Shown here piece after piece: positions 8,569 to 15,941 of a stretch of 64,000 bases of DNA; within the stretch, counting starts at the first letter, position 1; every line of letters begins with the position of its first letter. This DNA comes from Amycolatopsis pretoriensis (GTDB taxonomy: Bacteria; Actinomycetota; Actinomycetes; Mycobacteriales; Pseudonocardiaceae): assembly GCF_900107925.1 (NCBI RefSeq), contig NZ_FNUJ01000005.1, positions 248,001-312,000 of the forward strand, read 5' to 3'. Both the position numbers and the translations under genes were made by a program. The notes beneath the pieces were generated by a model. That model worked only from the letters and a program-made list of their open reading frames with translations. It ran no database searches and was not told the origin of the DNA.

Positions 8569-9539
8569 GCGAAACGACCGAGCAGCGCCCCAGCGAAGAC
8601 GCGGACGTGACTCCTGAGGCTCCGGAGACCCCAGTGACCGGGGCGACCGCTTCCCGCGGTCCCTTCGGCCTGGTGGGCGGCGTCATCAAGACGGCACGCC
8701 CCCGGCAGTGGGTGAAGAACGTCCTGGTCTTCGCGGCCCCGTTCTTCGCGTTCTCGAAGTCGACCGACCGCACCGGTCTCCTGATCGACGCGATCATCGC
8801 CTTCGTGGCCTTTTCGCTGACGGCGAGCTCGGTCTACCTGATCAACGACGCGATCGACGTCGAGGCCGACCGGGCCCACCCGACCAAGCGCAACCGGCCG
8901 ATCGCCGCCGGCATCGTGCCGGTCCCCGTCGCGTACGGGGCCGCGGTCGTGTTCTTCCTGGCCGGTCTCGGCGTCTCGTTCGCGGCGAGCTGGCAGCTGG
9001 CCGTGGTGCTCGGCGTCTACGAGGCCGTCCAGCTCGGCTACTGCTTCGGCCTGAAGCACCAGCCGGTGGTCGACCTGGCCATCGTCGGCTCGGGCTTCCT
9101 GATGCGCTCGATCGCCGGCGGTGTCGCGGGCGGCATCGCGCTTTCGCAGTGGTTCCTGCTGGTCACGGCCTTCGGTTCGCTGTTCATGGTCGCCGGCAAG
9201 CGCTACGCGGAGATCATGCTGTTCGAGCGAACGGGCGCGAAGATCCGCTCGTCGCTGAAGAAGTATTCGGCCAGCTACCTGCGGTTCGTCTGGGCGACGT
9301 CGGCGGCGATCCTGATCATGTCGTACTGCCTGTGGGCGTTCGAGATCCGCCAGACCGAGCACAACTCGGTGTGGGCGCTCATCTCGATGGTCCCGTTCCT
9401 GGTGGCGGTCCTGCGCTACGCGGTCGACGTCGACGGCGGCATCGCGGGCGAGCCCGAGGAGATCGCGCTCAAGGACCGCATCCTGCAGGTGCTCGGCGCG
9501 AGCTGGGTCGTCACGCTCTTCCTGGCGTTCTACCTGTGA
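8565..9539 (+). CDS. ubiA: Decaprenyl-phosphate phosphoribosyltransferase (DPPR synthase), UbiA family
   Basis: The 324-residue membrane prenyltransferase superfamily protein has about nine helices, the first Asp-rich motif NDAIDVEADRAHPTKRNRP near residue 100 and the second conserved region GKRYAEIMLFERTGAKIRSS. It transfers 5-phosphoribose from PRPP to decaprenyl phosphate, the first committed step to the arabinose donor DPA. The N-terminal 40 residues are a polar Thr/Glu-rich extension. It starts with ATGA overlapping the PAP2 stop, so glf, PAP2 and ubiA form a tight operon. In M. tuberculosis this gene (Rv3806c) is essential and an ethambutol-resistance locus. Confidence 0.94.
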   Translation: MSETTEQRPSEDADVTPEAPETPVTGATASRGPFGLVGGVIKTARPRQWVKNVLVFAAPFFAFSKSTDRTGLLIDAIIAFVAFSLTASSVYLINDAIDVEADRAHPTKRNRPIAAGIVPVPVAYGAAVVFFLAGLGVSFAASWQLAVVLGVYEAVQLGYCFGLKHQPVVDLAIVGSGFLMRSIAGGVAGGIALSQWFLLVTAFGSLFMVAGKRYAEIMLFERTGAKIRSSLKKYSASYLRFVWATSAAILIMSYCLWAFEIRQTEHNSVWALISMVPFLVAVLRYAVDVDGGIAGEPEEIALKDRILQVLGASWVVTLFLAFYL

Positions 9540-9649
9540 GTTCTCATGGCGGATCGACAGGTTCGTTTCAGGTGCCGCACAGCTGAGCGGCGCACCCTGA
9601 GGTGGTGGGGGCGGGCACTGCGCCCGTCCCCGTGACCACAGGAGCGACG

Positions 9650-10234
9650 ATGAACGACCAGCCGCGCGAAGTCCCGGAGGGGACCGAGAAGCCGACCGTC
9701 GAGCAGCCCACGGCGCAGTCCGCGGCCGACCAGCCGACGACGCAGCAGCCGGCGCAGGGGGCCGGGGAGACCACGACCCTGCCGAACGCGGCGCAGGGCG
9801 AGCCCGCCGCGCAGCCCCCGGCCGCCACTACCGCTCTGCCGAACGCGGCACAGGCAGGCGACCAGACCGCGGCCCACGGCCAGCAGCCGCCGCCCGGGCC
9901 GTCCACTCCGCAGCTCTCCCAGCCCGGTCCCGGCCAGGCCTACGGCGCCTGGGGCCCGCCCGCCGCGGCTGCCGCGCCCCGGCAGCCGGGCGGCTTCCGC
10001 AGGTTCGTCGGGCACCGCGCCACCCAGCTCGTCGGCGTGGGCGTCCTCGGCCTGCTGATCGGCGGCGGCATCGTCGGTGGCATCGCCGCGGCCACCCACC
10101 ACGGCGGCGGTCCCCGCGACGGCCGCCCCGGCATCCACCGCCAGTACAACGGCCCCGACGGCAACCAAGGCCGCGGCTTCCCAGGTCGCGGCGGAGGCAA
10201 CTCGGGCAATTCCGGCGACGGCAACGGCATCTAG
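9650..10234 (+). CDS. Pro/Ala/Gln-rich single-pass membrane protein
   Basis: About 194 residues. The first 120 are low complexity and rich in Pro, Ala, Gln and Thr with two near repeats around TTLPNAAQ and TALPNAAQ; one membrane helix follows (TQLVGVGVLGLLIGGGIVGG), then a short Gly/Asn/Arg-rich tail (GRGFPGRGGGNSGNSG). The ATG at 9650 follows GGAG with five bases spacing. No catalytic domain is present; the cytoplasmic N-terminus/outside C-terminus orientation is a guess. The gene ends in a perfect palindrome (10238-10263) that may terminate it. Function unknown. Confidence 0.6.
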   Translation: MNDQPREVPEGTEKPTVEQPTAQSAADQPTTQQPAQGAGETTTLPNAAQGEPAAQPPAATTALPNAAQAGDQTAAHGQQPPPGPSTPQLSQPGPGQAYGAWGPPAAAAAPRQPGGFRRFVGHRATQLVGVGVLGLLIGGGIVGGIAAATHHGGGPRDGRPGIHRQYNGPDGNQGRGFPGRGGGNSGNSGDGNGI

Positions 10235-10237
10235 CGC

Positions 10238-10263
10238 CCGGAGCTTTCACGTGAAAGCTCCGG
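10238..10263. repeat. REP-like palindrome with TTTCACGTGAAA core
   Basis: A perfect 26-base inverted repeat without a loop, placed four bases after a stop codon. The same core occurs twice within the MFS gene at 61.2 kb. It may act as terminator or protein-binding site. Confidence 0.7.
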
Positions 10264-10325
10264 CTTGGGCCTGTGGGCTGAGCCACCAGTACCTCGCTCA
10301 GATCACGGAAGCATCACGGGCCGGG

Positions 10326-10331
10326 TACGGT
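10326..10331 (+). promoter_or_regulatory. Leaderless -10 element TACGGT for the AftB-like gene
   Basis: TACGGT, seven bases, then ATG at 10339; this selects the ATG over the upstream GTG at 10330, which lies inside the box. Confidence 0.5.
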
Positions 10332-10338
10332 GGCCGGG

Positions 10339-11856
10339 ATGCGAAGCGCCTCCGCAGAACTCCCCAAGGTCGCCACCGCGCTGTCGGCAGCCGTGCCCGC
10401 CGCCCGCGCGTGGGCCTTTCCCGCCGGCGCCGCCGCGGCCTCCGCGCTGATGTTCGCCCTGGTCAGCAGCCATCTCATCGATGACACCTACATCACGCTG
10501 TCCTACGCGAAGAACCTCGCCTTCCACGCCCACTGGGGCCTGATCGAGCAGGGGACGGCGAACACCGCGACGTCCCCGCTGAACGTCCTGGCCCTGGCCG
10601 CGGTCACGTTCGTCGTCCGCGACGCCGTGCTGGCCGCCGGGATCGTGTTCGTCGCCGCCCAGGTGCTGCTCGTCCTTGGCCTGCGCCGGCTCGGCGAGCG
10701 CACCGGGCTGCCGGCGGCGTTCGCGCCCGTGACGTTCGCCTTGCTCCTGCTCAACCCGCTGCTGCTCTCGTCGGTGGGCCTAGAAGTCGCGCTCGGCGCC
10801 ACCGGCGTCGTCTGGACGCTCGTCTACGCGGGCGAGCGCAAGGCCGGCCGGCTCGGCGTCGTGATCGGGCTGCTCGCCCTCGTCCGGATCGACCTCCTGC
10901 TGATCGCGGCCGTGCTGTTCGCGGCCCGCCGCGAGTTCTGGACCGGCATCTGGCGCACGGCGTTCGCCGCCCTCGCCGTGACGCTGCCGTGGTTCGCGTT
11001 CAGCTGGGTCGTGCTCGGCTCGGCCGTGCCGGACACGCTGGTCATCAAGATCAGCCAGCAGTCGTGGGGCCCGTTCAGCTTCACGAACGGCCCGCTCCTG
11101 TACTGGCGCAACTTCCCGGCCGAGGCGGCGCTTTCGTTCCTGCCGCTGCCGCTCGCGGGACTGGCCGGCGTGGTCTGGCTCGTCCAGTACCGCCGCGGCT
11201 CCGAGGCGGCCCGCCGCCTGACGCCGTTCGCGGCGCTGGCCGTCGCGGGTGCCCTGCACTACCTGGCCTACAGCCGCCTGGGCGTCCCGCCGTACCACTG
11301 GTACTACGCGCCGAGCATCATCGGCGCGACGATCTTCCTGGCGGCGTGCGCGAGCGCGGTCCCGGAGCACGTCCGCCGCGGCACTTGGACGGCGGCCGGC
11401 GTGGTGCTCGCGGCGAGTCTCGCGGCGTACGCGCTACCCGGCCTGCCCCGCCAGTTCGCGCCGATCACGAGCAACCACGCGTCGACGACGGAGTACCGCG
11501 AGATCGGCCAGCAGCTGGCCTCGATCGCGCACGGCCGCAAGGTGGAGACGGCGGGCGAAGTCGGCGCGCTGGCGTACGCGTGCGACTGCGAGCTCGTGGA
11601 CGAGTTCTCCGACCGCGGCGCGGTCGACCCGGCGATCAGCGAGACGAAGCGCCGCAGCGGTGACGTCGGCCGCGCGCTGCTGGAGGCCAACTTCCACAAC
11701 TTCGACCACAGCGTCGCCCCGATCAGCCCGGACCTGGTCCTCGCCACGACGACGCGCACGCCGCCCCCGACGGCGCTGGCGAGCTGGCGGATCGACTCGC
11801 CGTGGGTGGGCCCCCAGAACCTCTACCTGGTGCCCGCTCACGCGGCGGGCAGCTGA
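10339..11856 (+). CDS. GT-C-type membrane glycosyltransferase, AftB-like by position
   Basis: The 505-residue protein has about ten membrane helices and a C-terminal extracytoplasmic domain. The first outer loop holds the Asp pair in SHLIDDTYITLSYAKNLA, the position of the catalytic acidic residues in GT-C arabinofuranosyltransferases, followed by GTANTATSPLNVL, which resembles the conserved loop of AftB relatives. In M. tuberculosis aftB (Rv3805c) directly follows ubiA, and this gene follows ubiA here with one small gene between. A role in adding terminal arabinofuranose from decaprenylphosphoryl-arabinose outside the membrane is therefore inferred. Its 3' end overlaps the convergent gene by 19 bases. 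Confidence 0.6.
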   Translation: MRSASAELPKVATALSAAVPAARAWAFPAGAAAASALMFALVSSHLIDDTYITLSYAKNLAFHAHWGLIEQGTANTATSPLNVLALAAVTFVVRDAVLAAGIVFVAAQVLLVLGLRRLGERTGLPAAFAPVTFALLLLNPLLLSSVGLEVALGATGVVWTLVYAGERKAGRLGVVIGLLALVRIDLLLIAAVLFAARREFWTGIWRTAFAALAVTLPWFAFSWVVLGSAVPDTLVIKISQQSWGPFSFTNGPLLYWRNFPAEAALSFLPLPLAGLAGVVWLVQYRRGSEAARRLTPFAALAVAGALHYLAYSRLGVPPYHWYYAPSIIGATIFLAACASAVPEHVRRGTWTAAGVVLAASLAAYALPGLPRQFAPITSNHASTTEYREIGQQLASIAHGRKVETAGEVGALAYACDCELVDEFSDRGAVDPAISETKRRSGDVGRALLEANFHNFDHSVAPISPDLVLATTTRTPPPTALASWRIDSPWVGPQNLYLVPAHAAGS

Positions 11857-12518
11857 TCCCGGCCGCGGAACAGCCGGTTCAGCGTGCCCTCGCGGGCCAG
11901 CAGCACCTGCGTGACGACCTGGAGCAGCACGAAGCTCCCGATCGACAACCCCGTGTCGAGGCCCGGCACGACGTCGACCGGCAGCGTGTACGCCATGACG
12001 ATGCTGCCCGCGCTGTGCAGCAGCCCGCCGACGCCCCACACGACCGCCAGCACCCGCCAGACCCGCCGGAACGACGCCGTGTCCGCCCACCGCGCCTCCA
12101 GCGCGTCCGCCCGGCCGGGCAGCAGGGCCAGCGTCGCCTGGTAGGTCGTCGGGCGGCGGCCGACCCACAGGCTCGCCAGCATCCACACCCCGATCAGCAC
12201 GCTGAACCACGCCCCGCGGACCAGCTGCAGCCGCGCGTCGCCGGTCAGCAGCGTCGTCGCCAGGCTCACCGCCACGATCAGCAGCACGAAGACGCCCATG
12301 CCGTCGACCCGGCGGTGCCGCCCGGCCAGGTAGAGCACCCGCAGCGCCGGCGGCAGGCCGCTGAGCGTCAGCGCCCAGACGGGTGCGACGTCGAACGCGC
12401 GCAGCAGGTAGTAGCCGCCGACCGGGGCGGCGAAGTCGAAGAGCAGCGTGCCGAGCATGTCCCCGAGCATCGCGGACGAGGACGGCCGCCGGCATCGTCG
12501 AGCCGGTTCGTCACGCAT
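11838..12518 (-). CDS. VC0807-family membrane protein, copy 2 of a tandem pair
   Basis: The 226-residue protein has about six hydrophobic segments. It contains the pattern YYLLRAFDVAPVWALTLSG, a basic loop (YLAGRHRRVDGMG) and a TGDARLQLVRG segment followed by a long helix, matching the VC0807-like family of unknown function. The neighbouring gene 12511-13125 has the same order (YVLRSFEVAPLWALLVS, SGDPRLLLVRS), so the two arose by tandem duplication. The start ATG overlaps the upstream stop by eight bases (ATGCGTGA), so the pair is co-translated. Confidence 0.6.
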   Translation of the reverse strand: MRDEPARRCRRPSSSAMLGDMLGTLLFDFAAPVGGYYLLRAFDVAPVWALTLSGLPPALRVLYLAGRHRRVDGMGVFVLLIVAVSLATTLLTGDARLQLVRGAWFSVLIGVWMLASLWVGRRPTTYQATLALLPGRADALEARWADTASFRRVWRVLAVVWGVGGLLHSAGSIVMAYTLPVDVVPGLDTGLSIGSFVLLQVVTQVLLAREGTLNRLFRGRDQLPAA

Positions 12519-13125
12519 CCACCGTCCGGTTGATGCCCAGCCGCTGCCGCGCCAGCTTCACCCCGAGCACGACGCTGACGGTGGTCAGCACGGCGTCGAG
12601 GAACGGCACGATGTCGACCGGCAGCGTGAACGCCATCACGACGACGGCGCACCCCAGCAGGAGGCAGCCGGCGCCGCACCAGAGCGTCGCCGAGCGCCAC
12701 CGCTCCCGGAACGCCCGCGAAACGCCCCAAAGCCGGTCGAGAGACTCGGCGCGAGCGGGCTGGAGGGCGCAGACGGCCCGGAACAGCAGCGGCCGCCGCC
12801 CGACGACCAGGCTGGCCAGCATGACCGCGCCGAGCGGCAGCGTGAGCCACGCGCTGCGGACGAGCAGCAGCCGGGGATCGCCGGAGAAGACCGCCACCGT
12901 GGCGTTGACCAGCAGCACGGCCAGCACGAACGCGCTGAGCGGGTCGATCCGCCGGTGCCGCACCAGGACGTACCCCGTCCGCAGCACCGGCGGGACGGCG
13001 CTGACCAGCAGCGCCCACAGCGGGGCGACCTCGAAGGAGCGCAGGACGTAGAACAGGGCCATCGGGAGGGCGACGTCGCGGAGCAGCATCGTCAGCCCAC
13101 CGCGGTCGCTCGTCGTGTTCACCAT
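12511..13125 (-). CDS. VC0807-family membrane protein, copy 1 of a tandem pair
   Basis: About 204 residues from the ATG at 13125 (MVNTTSDRGG); a longer form from 13158 is possible. The sequence before the ATG reads CAGACT plus six bases, a weak leaderless box. It has about six hydrophobic segments, the conserved basic loop LVRHRRIDPLSAFVL and a C-terminal helix with FTLPVDIVPFLDAV, matched in its paralogue by YTLPVDVVPGLDTG. No enzyme motif is evident. The pair may form a hetero-oligomer, which is an inference from duplication and coupling only. Confidence 0.6.
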   Translation of the reverse strand: MVNTTSDRGGLTMLLRDVALPMALFYVLRSFEVAPLWALLVSAVPPVLRTGYVLVRHRRIDPLSAFVLAVLLVNATVAVFSGDPRLLLVRSAWLTLPLGAVMLASLVVGRRPLLFRAVCALQPARAESLDRLWGVSRAFRERWRSATLWCGAGCLLLGCAVVVMAFTLPVDIVPFLDAVLTTVSVVLGVKLARQRLGINRTVDA

Positions 13126-13214
13126 GGTGACAGTCTGTTTCGACCGTCCGGTGCGCACATCGGCGTGCGGGCCGGTCCCGGATGGAACCGCGCGTCAACC
13201 CCCGGGTGGAGGCC

Positions 13215-13970
13215 TCAGATGGGGAGCTTGCGGAAGATCGGCCGCGGGACGTGCCGCAGGGCCGACATCACCAGCCGGAACTGCGCGGGCGCCCACACCA
13301 GGTCCTTGCCGGCGCGCGCGGCCGTCACGGCCGTCTCCGCGACCTGCTCGGCCGTCTGCGCCAGGGGAGCGTCCTTAAGACCCTCGGTCATCTTCGTCTT
13401 GACGTGCCCCGGGCGGACGACCGTCACCTGCACGCCGGACGGCGCGAGCGCCTCGCCCAGACCCAGGTAGAAGCCGTCGAAACCGGCCTTCGTCGAGCCG
13501 TACACGAAGTTGGACCGGCGGACGCGCTCGCCGGCCACCGACGACAGCGCGATCACCGTGCCGTGGCCCTGGGCCTTGAGCTTCTCCGACAGCGCGACGC
13601 CGACCGACACCGCCGCCGTGTAGTTCACGGTCGCCAGCTCGACGGCCTTCGCGTGGTCCTGCCAGACCTCTTCGGGGTCGCCGAGCAGGCCGAACGCGAC
13701 GACCGCCACGTCGATGTCGCCGCCCTCGAACGCCTTGGCCAGCACCGCCGGGTGCGACGCCGTGTCCTTGGCGTCGAAGTCCACAGTGGACACCTCGGCG
13801 CCGCGGTCCTTCAGGCGCTGGGCGGCCGCGTCGAGCCGGGGCGATGGCCGGGCCGCGAGCACGACCCGCAAGGGCTTCTCGGCCAGGTACTTCTCGGCGA
13901 TCGCCAGCGCGATGTCGGACGTGCCGCCGAGCAGGAGCAGGGACTGGGGGTTGCCCACCGCGTCGATCAC
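13215..13970 (-). CDS. dprE2: Decaprenylphosphoryl-2-keto-beta-D-erythro-pentose reductase
   Basis: This 251-residue short-chain dehydrogenase has the NAD(P)H motif LLGGTSDIALAIAEKY near residue 15 and a catalytic Tyr/Lys pair in FVYGSTKAGFDGFY, preceded by IALSSVAGER. Together with DprE1 it epimerises C2 of decaprenylphosphoryl-ribose to decaprenylphosphoryl-arabinose, the only arabinofuranose donor. The dprE1 stop and dprE2 start overlap by four bases, the arrangement seen in mycobacteria, which supports the call over a generic SDR. Confidence 0.93.
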   Translation of the reverse strand: MIDAVGNPQSLLLLGGTSDIALAIAEKYLAEKPLRVVLAARPSPRLDAAAQRLKDRGAEVSTVDFDAKDTASHPAVLAKAFEGGDIDVAVVAFGLLGDPEEVWQDHAKAVELATVNYTAAVSVGVALSEKLKAQGHGTVIALSSVAGERVRRSNFVYGSTKAGFDGFYLGLGEALAPSGVQVTVVRPGHVKTKMTEGLKDAPLAQTAEQVAETAVTAARAGKDLVWAPAQFRLVMSALRHVPRPIFRKLPI

Positions 13971-15340
13971 AGTTCGAGCCTCCGGCTCATGTCAGAGGCG
14001 AAAACGCCTTCGGGGTCAACGGAAGCGCGGATCTTGCGCCACTCTTCGAGCCGCGGGTACATCTTCGCGAACGTCTCCGCCGACGTCCGGGAGTCCTTCG
14101 CGGTGTACAGCCGGCCGCCCGCTTCGAGGACGGCGTCGTCGAGCTCCAGGCAGAACCGGCTCAGGCCGTCCTTGATCGGGAAGTCGACGCTGAGCATCCA
14201 GCCCGGCGACGGCCACGACATCGGCGCCGGGTTGGCGTCGCCCATGCGCTTGAACACGTTGAGGAACGAGTAGTGGCCCGACGTCGCGATCCGCCGGCAG
14301 ATGGCCTTGAGCTGGTCCTCCGCGCCGAACGGCACCGAGAACTGGTACTGCAGGAAACCCTTGGAACCGTAGGCGCGGTTCCACTCGCTCAGCATGTCCA
14401 GCGGGTGGTAGAACTGCGTCAGGTTCTGGATCTTGCCGCGCGCGCCCTTCTTGGGCACGGTCTTCTGCCACAGCTCGTTGATCAGCCCGAACGTGAGCTT
14501 GTTGCCCAGGCCGTTCGGGAAGACGTCCGGCAGCGTCGCCAGCTGCGGCGCGTCGAACTTCAGCGGCTCCGAACGCAGCTTCGGCGGCAGCTGGTCCAGC
14601 TTCGCGAGCGAGCCGCGGGAGAACGTCGCCCGGCCGAGGCGGTGGTCCGAGGAGATCAGGTCCGGCACCGACATCGAGTAGTCGTAGGTCAGGTCGGAGC
14701 CGTCGGTGAACAGGCCGAGCGTCTCGTCCAGGCTCGCCGTGCGGTCGGCGTCCACGATGAAGTACGCGGTCTCGGTCTTCTTCATCCGGACCGTCGCCCG
14801 GACGATGATCCCGGTCAGCCCGACCCCCGCGACGGTCGCCCAGAACAGCTCCGACTCGGGGCCCTCCGGCGTGAGCGTGCGCACCTGGCCGTCCGCGGTC
14901 AGCAGGTCCATCGACACGACGTGGTTGCCGAAGCTGCCCGCGCTGTGGTGGTTCTTGCCGTGGATGTCGTTGGCGATCGCGCCGCCGATCGTCACCTGGC
15001 GGGTGCCCGGCAGCACCGGGACCCACAGGCCGTACGGGAGCGCCTCGCGCATCAGCTTGTCGAGGCTGACGCCCGCGTCGAGGTCCACGAGGCCAGAGTC
15101 CGGGTCGATCGAGTGGATCCGGTCGAGCGCGGTCATGTCGATGACCAGGCCGCCCGCGTTCTGCGCCGGGTCGCCGTAGGACCGGCCGAGGCCACGCGCG
15201 ATGACGCCGCGCTCACCGGCCTGGCGCACGGCCCGGGCGATGGTCTCGACGTCCGGCGTGGTCAGGACGTCGGCGACGGTCGGCGCGGTGCGTCCCCAGC
15301 CGGAAAGCGTGCGACGCTGTGTCTCGGGGGATTGGGTCAC
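13967..15340 (-). CDS. dprE1: Decaprenylphosphoryl-beta-D-ribose 2'-oxidase with Ser at the benzothiazinone-target position
   Basis: The 457-residue VAO-type FAD enzyme oxidises the ribose C2 hydroxyl of decaprenylphosphoryl-ribose. FAD-binding segments GLGRSYGDPAQNAGG and IHGKNHHSAGSFGNHV are present, and Lys415 in LYTAKDSRT matches the catalytic Lys418 of M. tuberculosis. Thirty-one residues before it, where M. tuberculosis has Cys387 (the residue that covalently binds benzothiazinones), this protein has Ser384 (GWMLSVDFPIKDG; codon AGC on the minus strand at 14189-14191). The GTG start at 15340 follows TACCCT and six bases, consistent with leaderless transcription. It is divergent from gtrA, as in mycobacteria where Rv3789 neighbours dprE1. 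Confidence 0.95.
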   Translation of the reverse strand: MTQSPETQRRTLSGWGRTAPTVADVLTTPDVETIARAVRQAGERGVIARGLGRSYGDPAQNAGGLVIDMTALDRIHSIDPDSGLVDLDAGVSLDKLMREALPYGLWVPVLPGTRQVTIGGAIANDIHGKNHHSAGSFGNHVVSMDLLTADGQVRTLTPEGPESELFWATVAGVGLTGIIVRATVRMKKTETAYFIVDADRTASLDETLGLFTDGSDLTYDYSMSVPDLISSDHRLGRATFSRGSLAKLDQLPPKLRSEPLKFDAPQLATLPDVFPNGLGNKLTFGLINELWQKTVPKKGARGKIQNLTQFYHPLDMLSEWNRAYGSKGFLQYQFSVPFGAEDQLKAICRRIATSGHYSFLNVFKRMGDANPAPMSWPSPGWMLSVDFPIKDGLSRFCLELDDAVLEAGGRLYTAKDSRTSAETFAKMYPRLEEWRKIRASVDPEGVFASDMSRRLEL

Positions 15341-15346
15341 CCGACC

Positions 15347-15352
15347 AGGGTA
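15347..15352 (-). promoter_or_regulatory. Leaderless -10 element TACCCT for dprE1-dprE2
   Basis: TACCCT lies six bases before the GTG start of dprE1 and no ribosome binding site is visible. Confidence 0.5.
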
Positions 15353-15465
15353 GCCACGCCGAACGACGCCCGGAACGTGACCCTGAAGTGCCCGCTTCTA
15401 CACTTTGCGCATCAAGGCACAAGCGCCCGCGCGGGTGACCATGACTCAGGCAACGAGGTAATGCA

Positions 15466-15933
15466 GTGGTGGCGACCGATCCGCAAGCCGAGGCAACGGC
15501 TGCTCAGTCCACTCCCGGACTGCTGGGCCAGCTCATCCGCTTCGCCCTGATCGGGGGCTTCTGCGCCCTGGTCGACCTGGGCACGTACACGCTGCTGACC
15601 CAGGTGGCCGGGATGGCCGCTTCACCGTGGGTCGACGTCGCTCGCGCTATCAGTTTCATCGTGGGCACGACCACGGCGTTCTTCCTGAACCGGAAGTTCA
15701 CGTTCGCCGGCGGGCGCAAGGACGGCAAGGCGCAGATCGGCTCGTTCGTCCTGCTCTACACCGTGACGTTCTTCGTCGCGGTCGGGGTGAACCAGCTGAT
15801 GCTGAACGTCCTGCCGGAGTCCGCCTGGCAGCACACCCTGTGCTGGGCCGTGTCGCAGGCCACCGCCACGGTGATCAACTTCGTGATGCTCAAGTGGGTC
15901 GTGTTCCGCGAGCCGTCGACCGAGGAGAACTGA
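15466..15933 (+). CDS. GtrA-family four-helix membrane protein
   Basis: The 155-residue protein has four membrane helices, starts with LIRFALIGGFCALVDLGTYT and contains the family hallmark FFLNRKFTFAGG. GtrA proteins assist lipid-linked sugar flipping or anchor glycosyltransferases. The M. tuberculosis homologue Rv3789 lies beside dprE1 and has been linked to decaprenylphosphoryl-arabinose translocation or to anchoring AftA. The start GTG at 15466 has GAGG seven bases upstream. It lies eight bases before glfT2, so the two are probably co-transcribed here, which ties it to galactan as well as arabinan synthesis. Confidence 0.88.
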   Translation: MVATDPQAEATAAQSTPGLLGQLIRFALIGGFCALVDLGTYTLLTQVAGMAASPWVDVARAISFIVGTTTAFFLNRKFTFAGGRKDGKAQIGSFVLLYTVTFFVAVGVNQLMLNVLPESAWQHTLCWAVSQATATVINFVMLKWVVFREPSTEEN

Positions 15934-15941
15934 GGAACCCA

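Noticed and set aside
10238..10263. True parS site
   Set aside because: The flanking bases differ from GTTTCACGTGAAAC at both ends and only three copies were found, two of them in a coding sequence; kept as REP-like.
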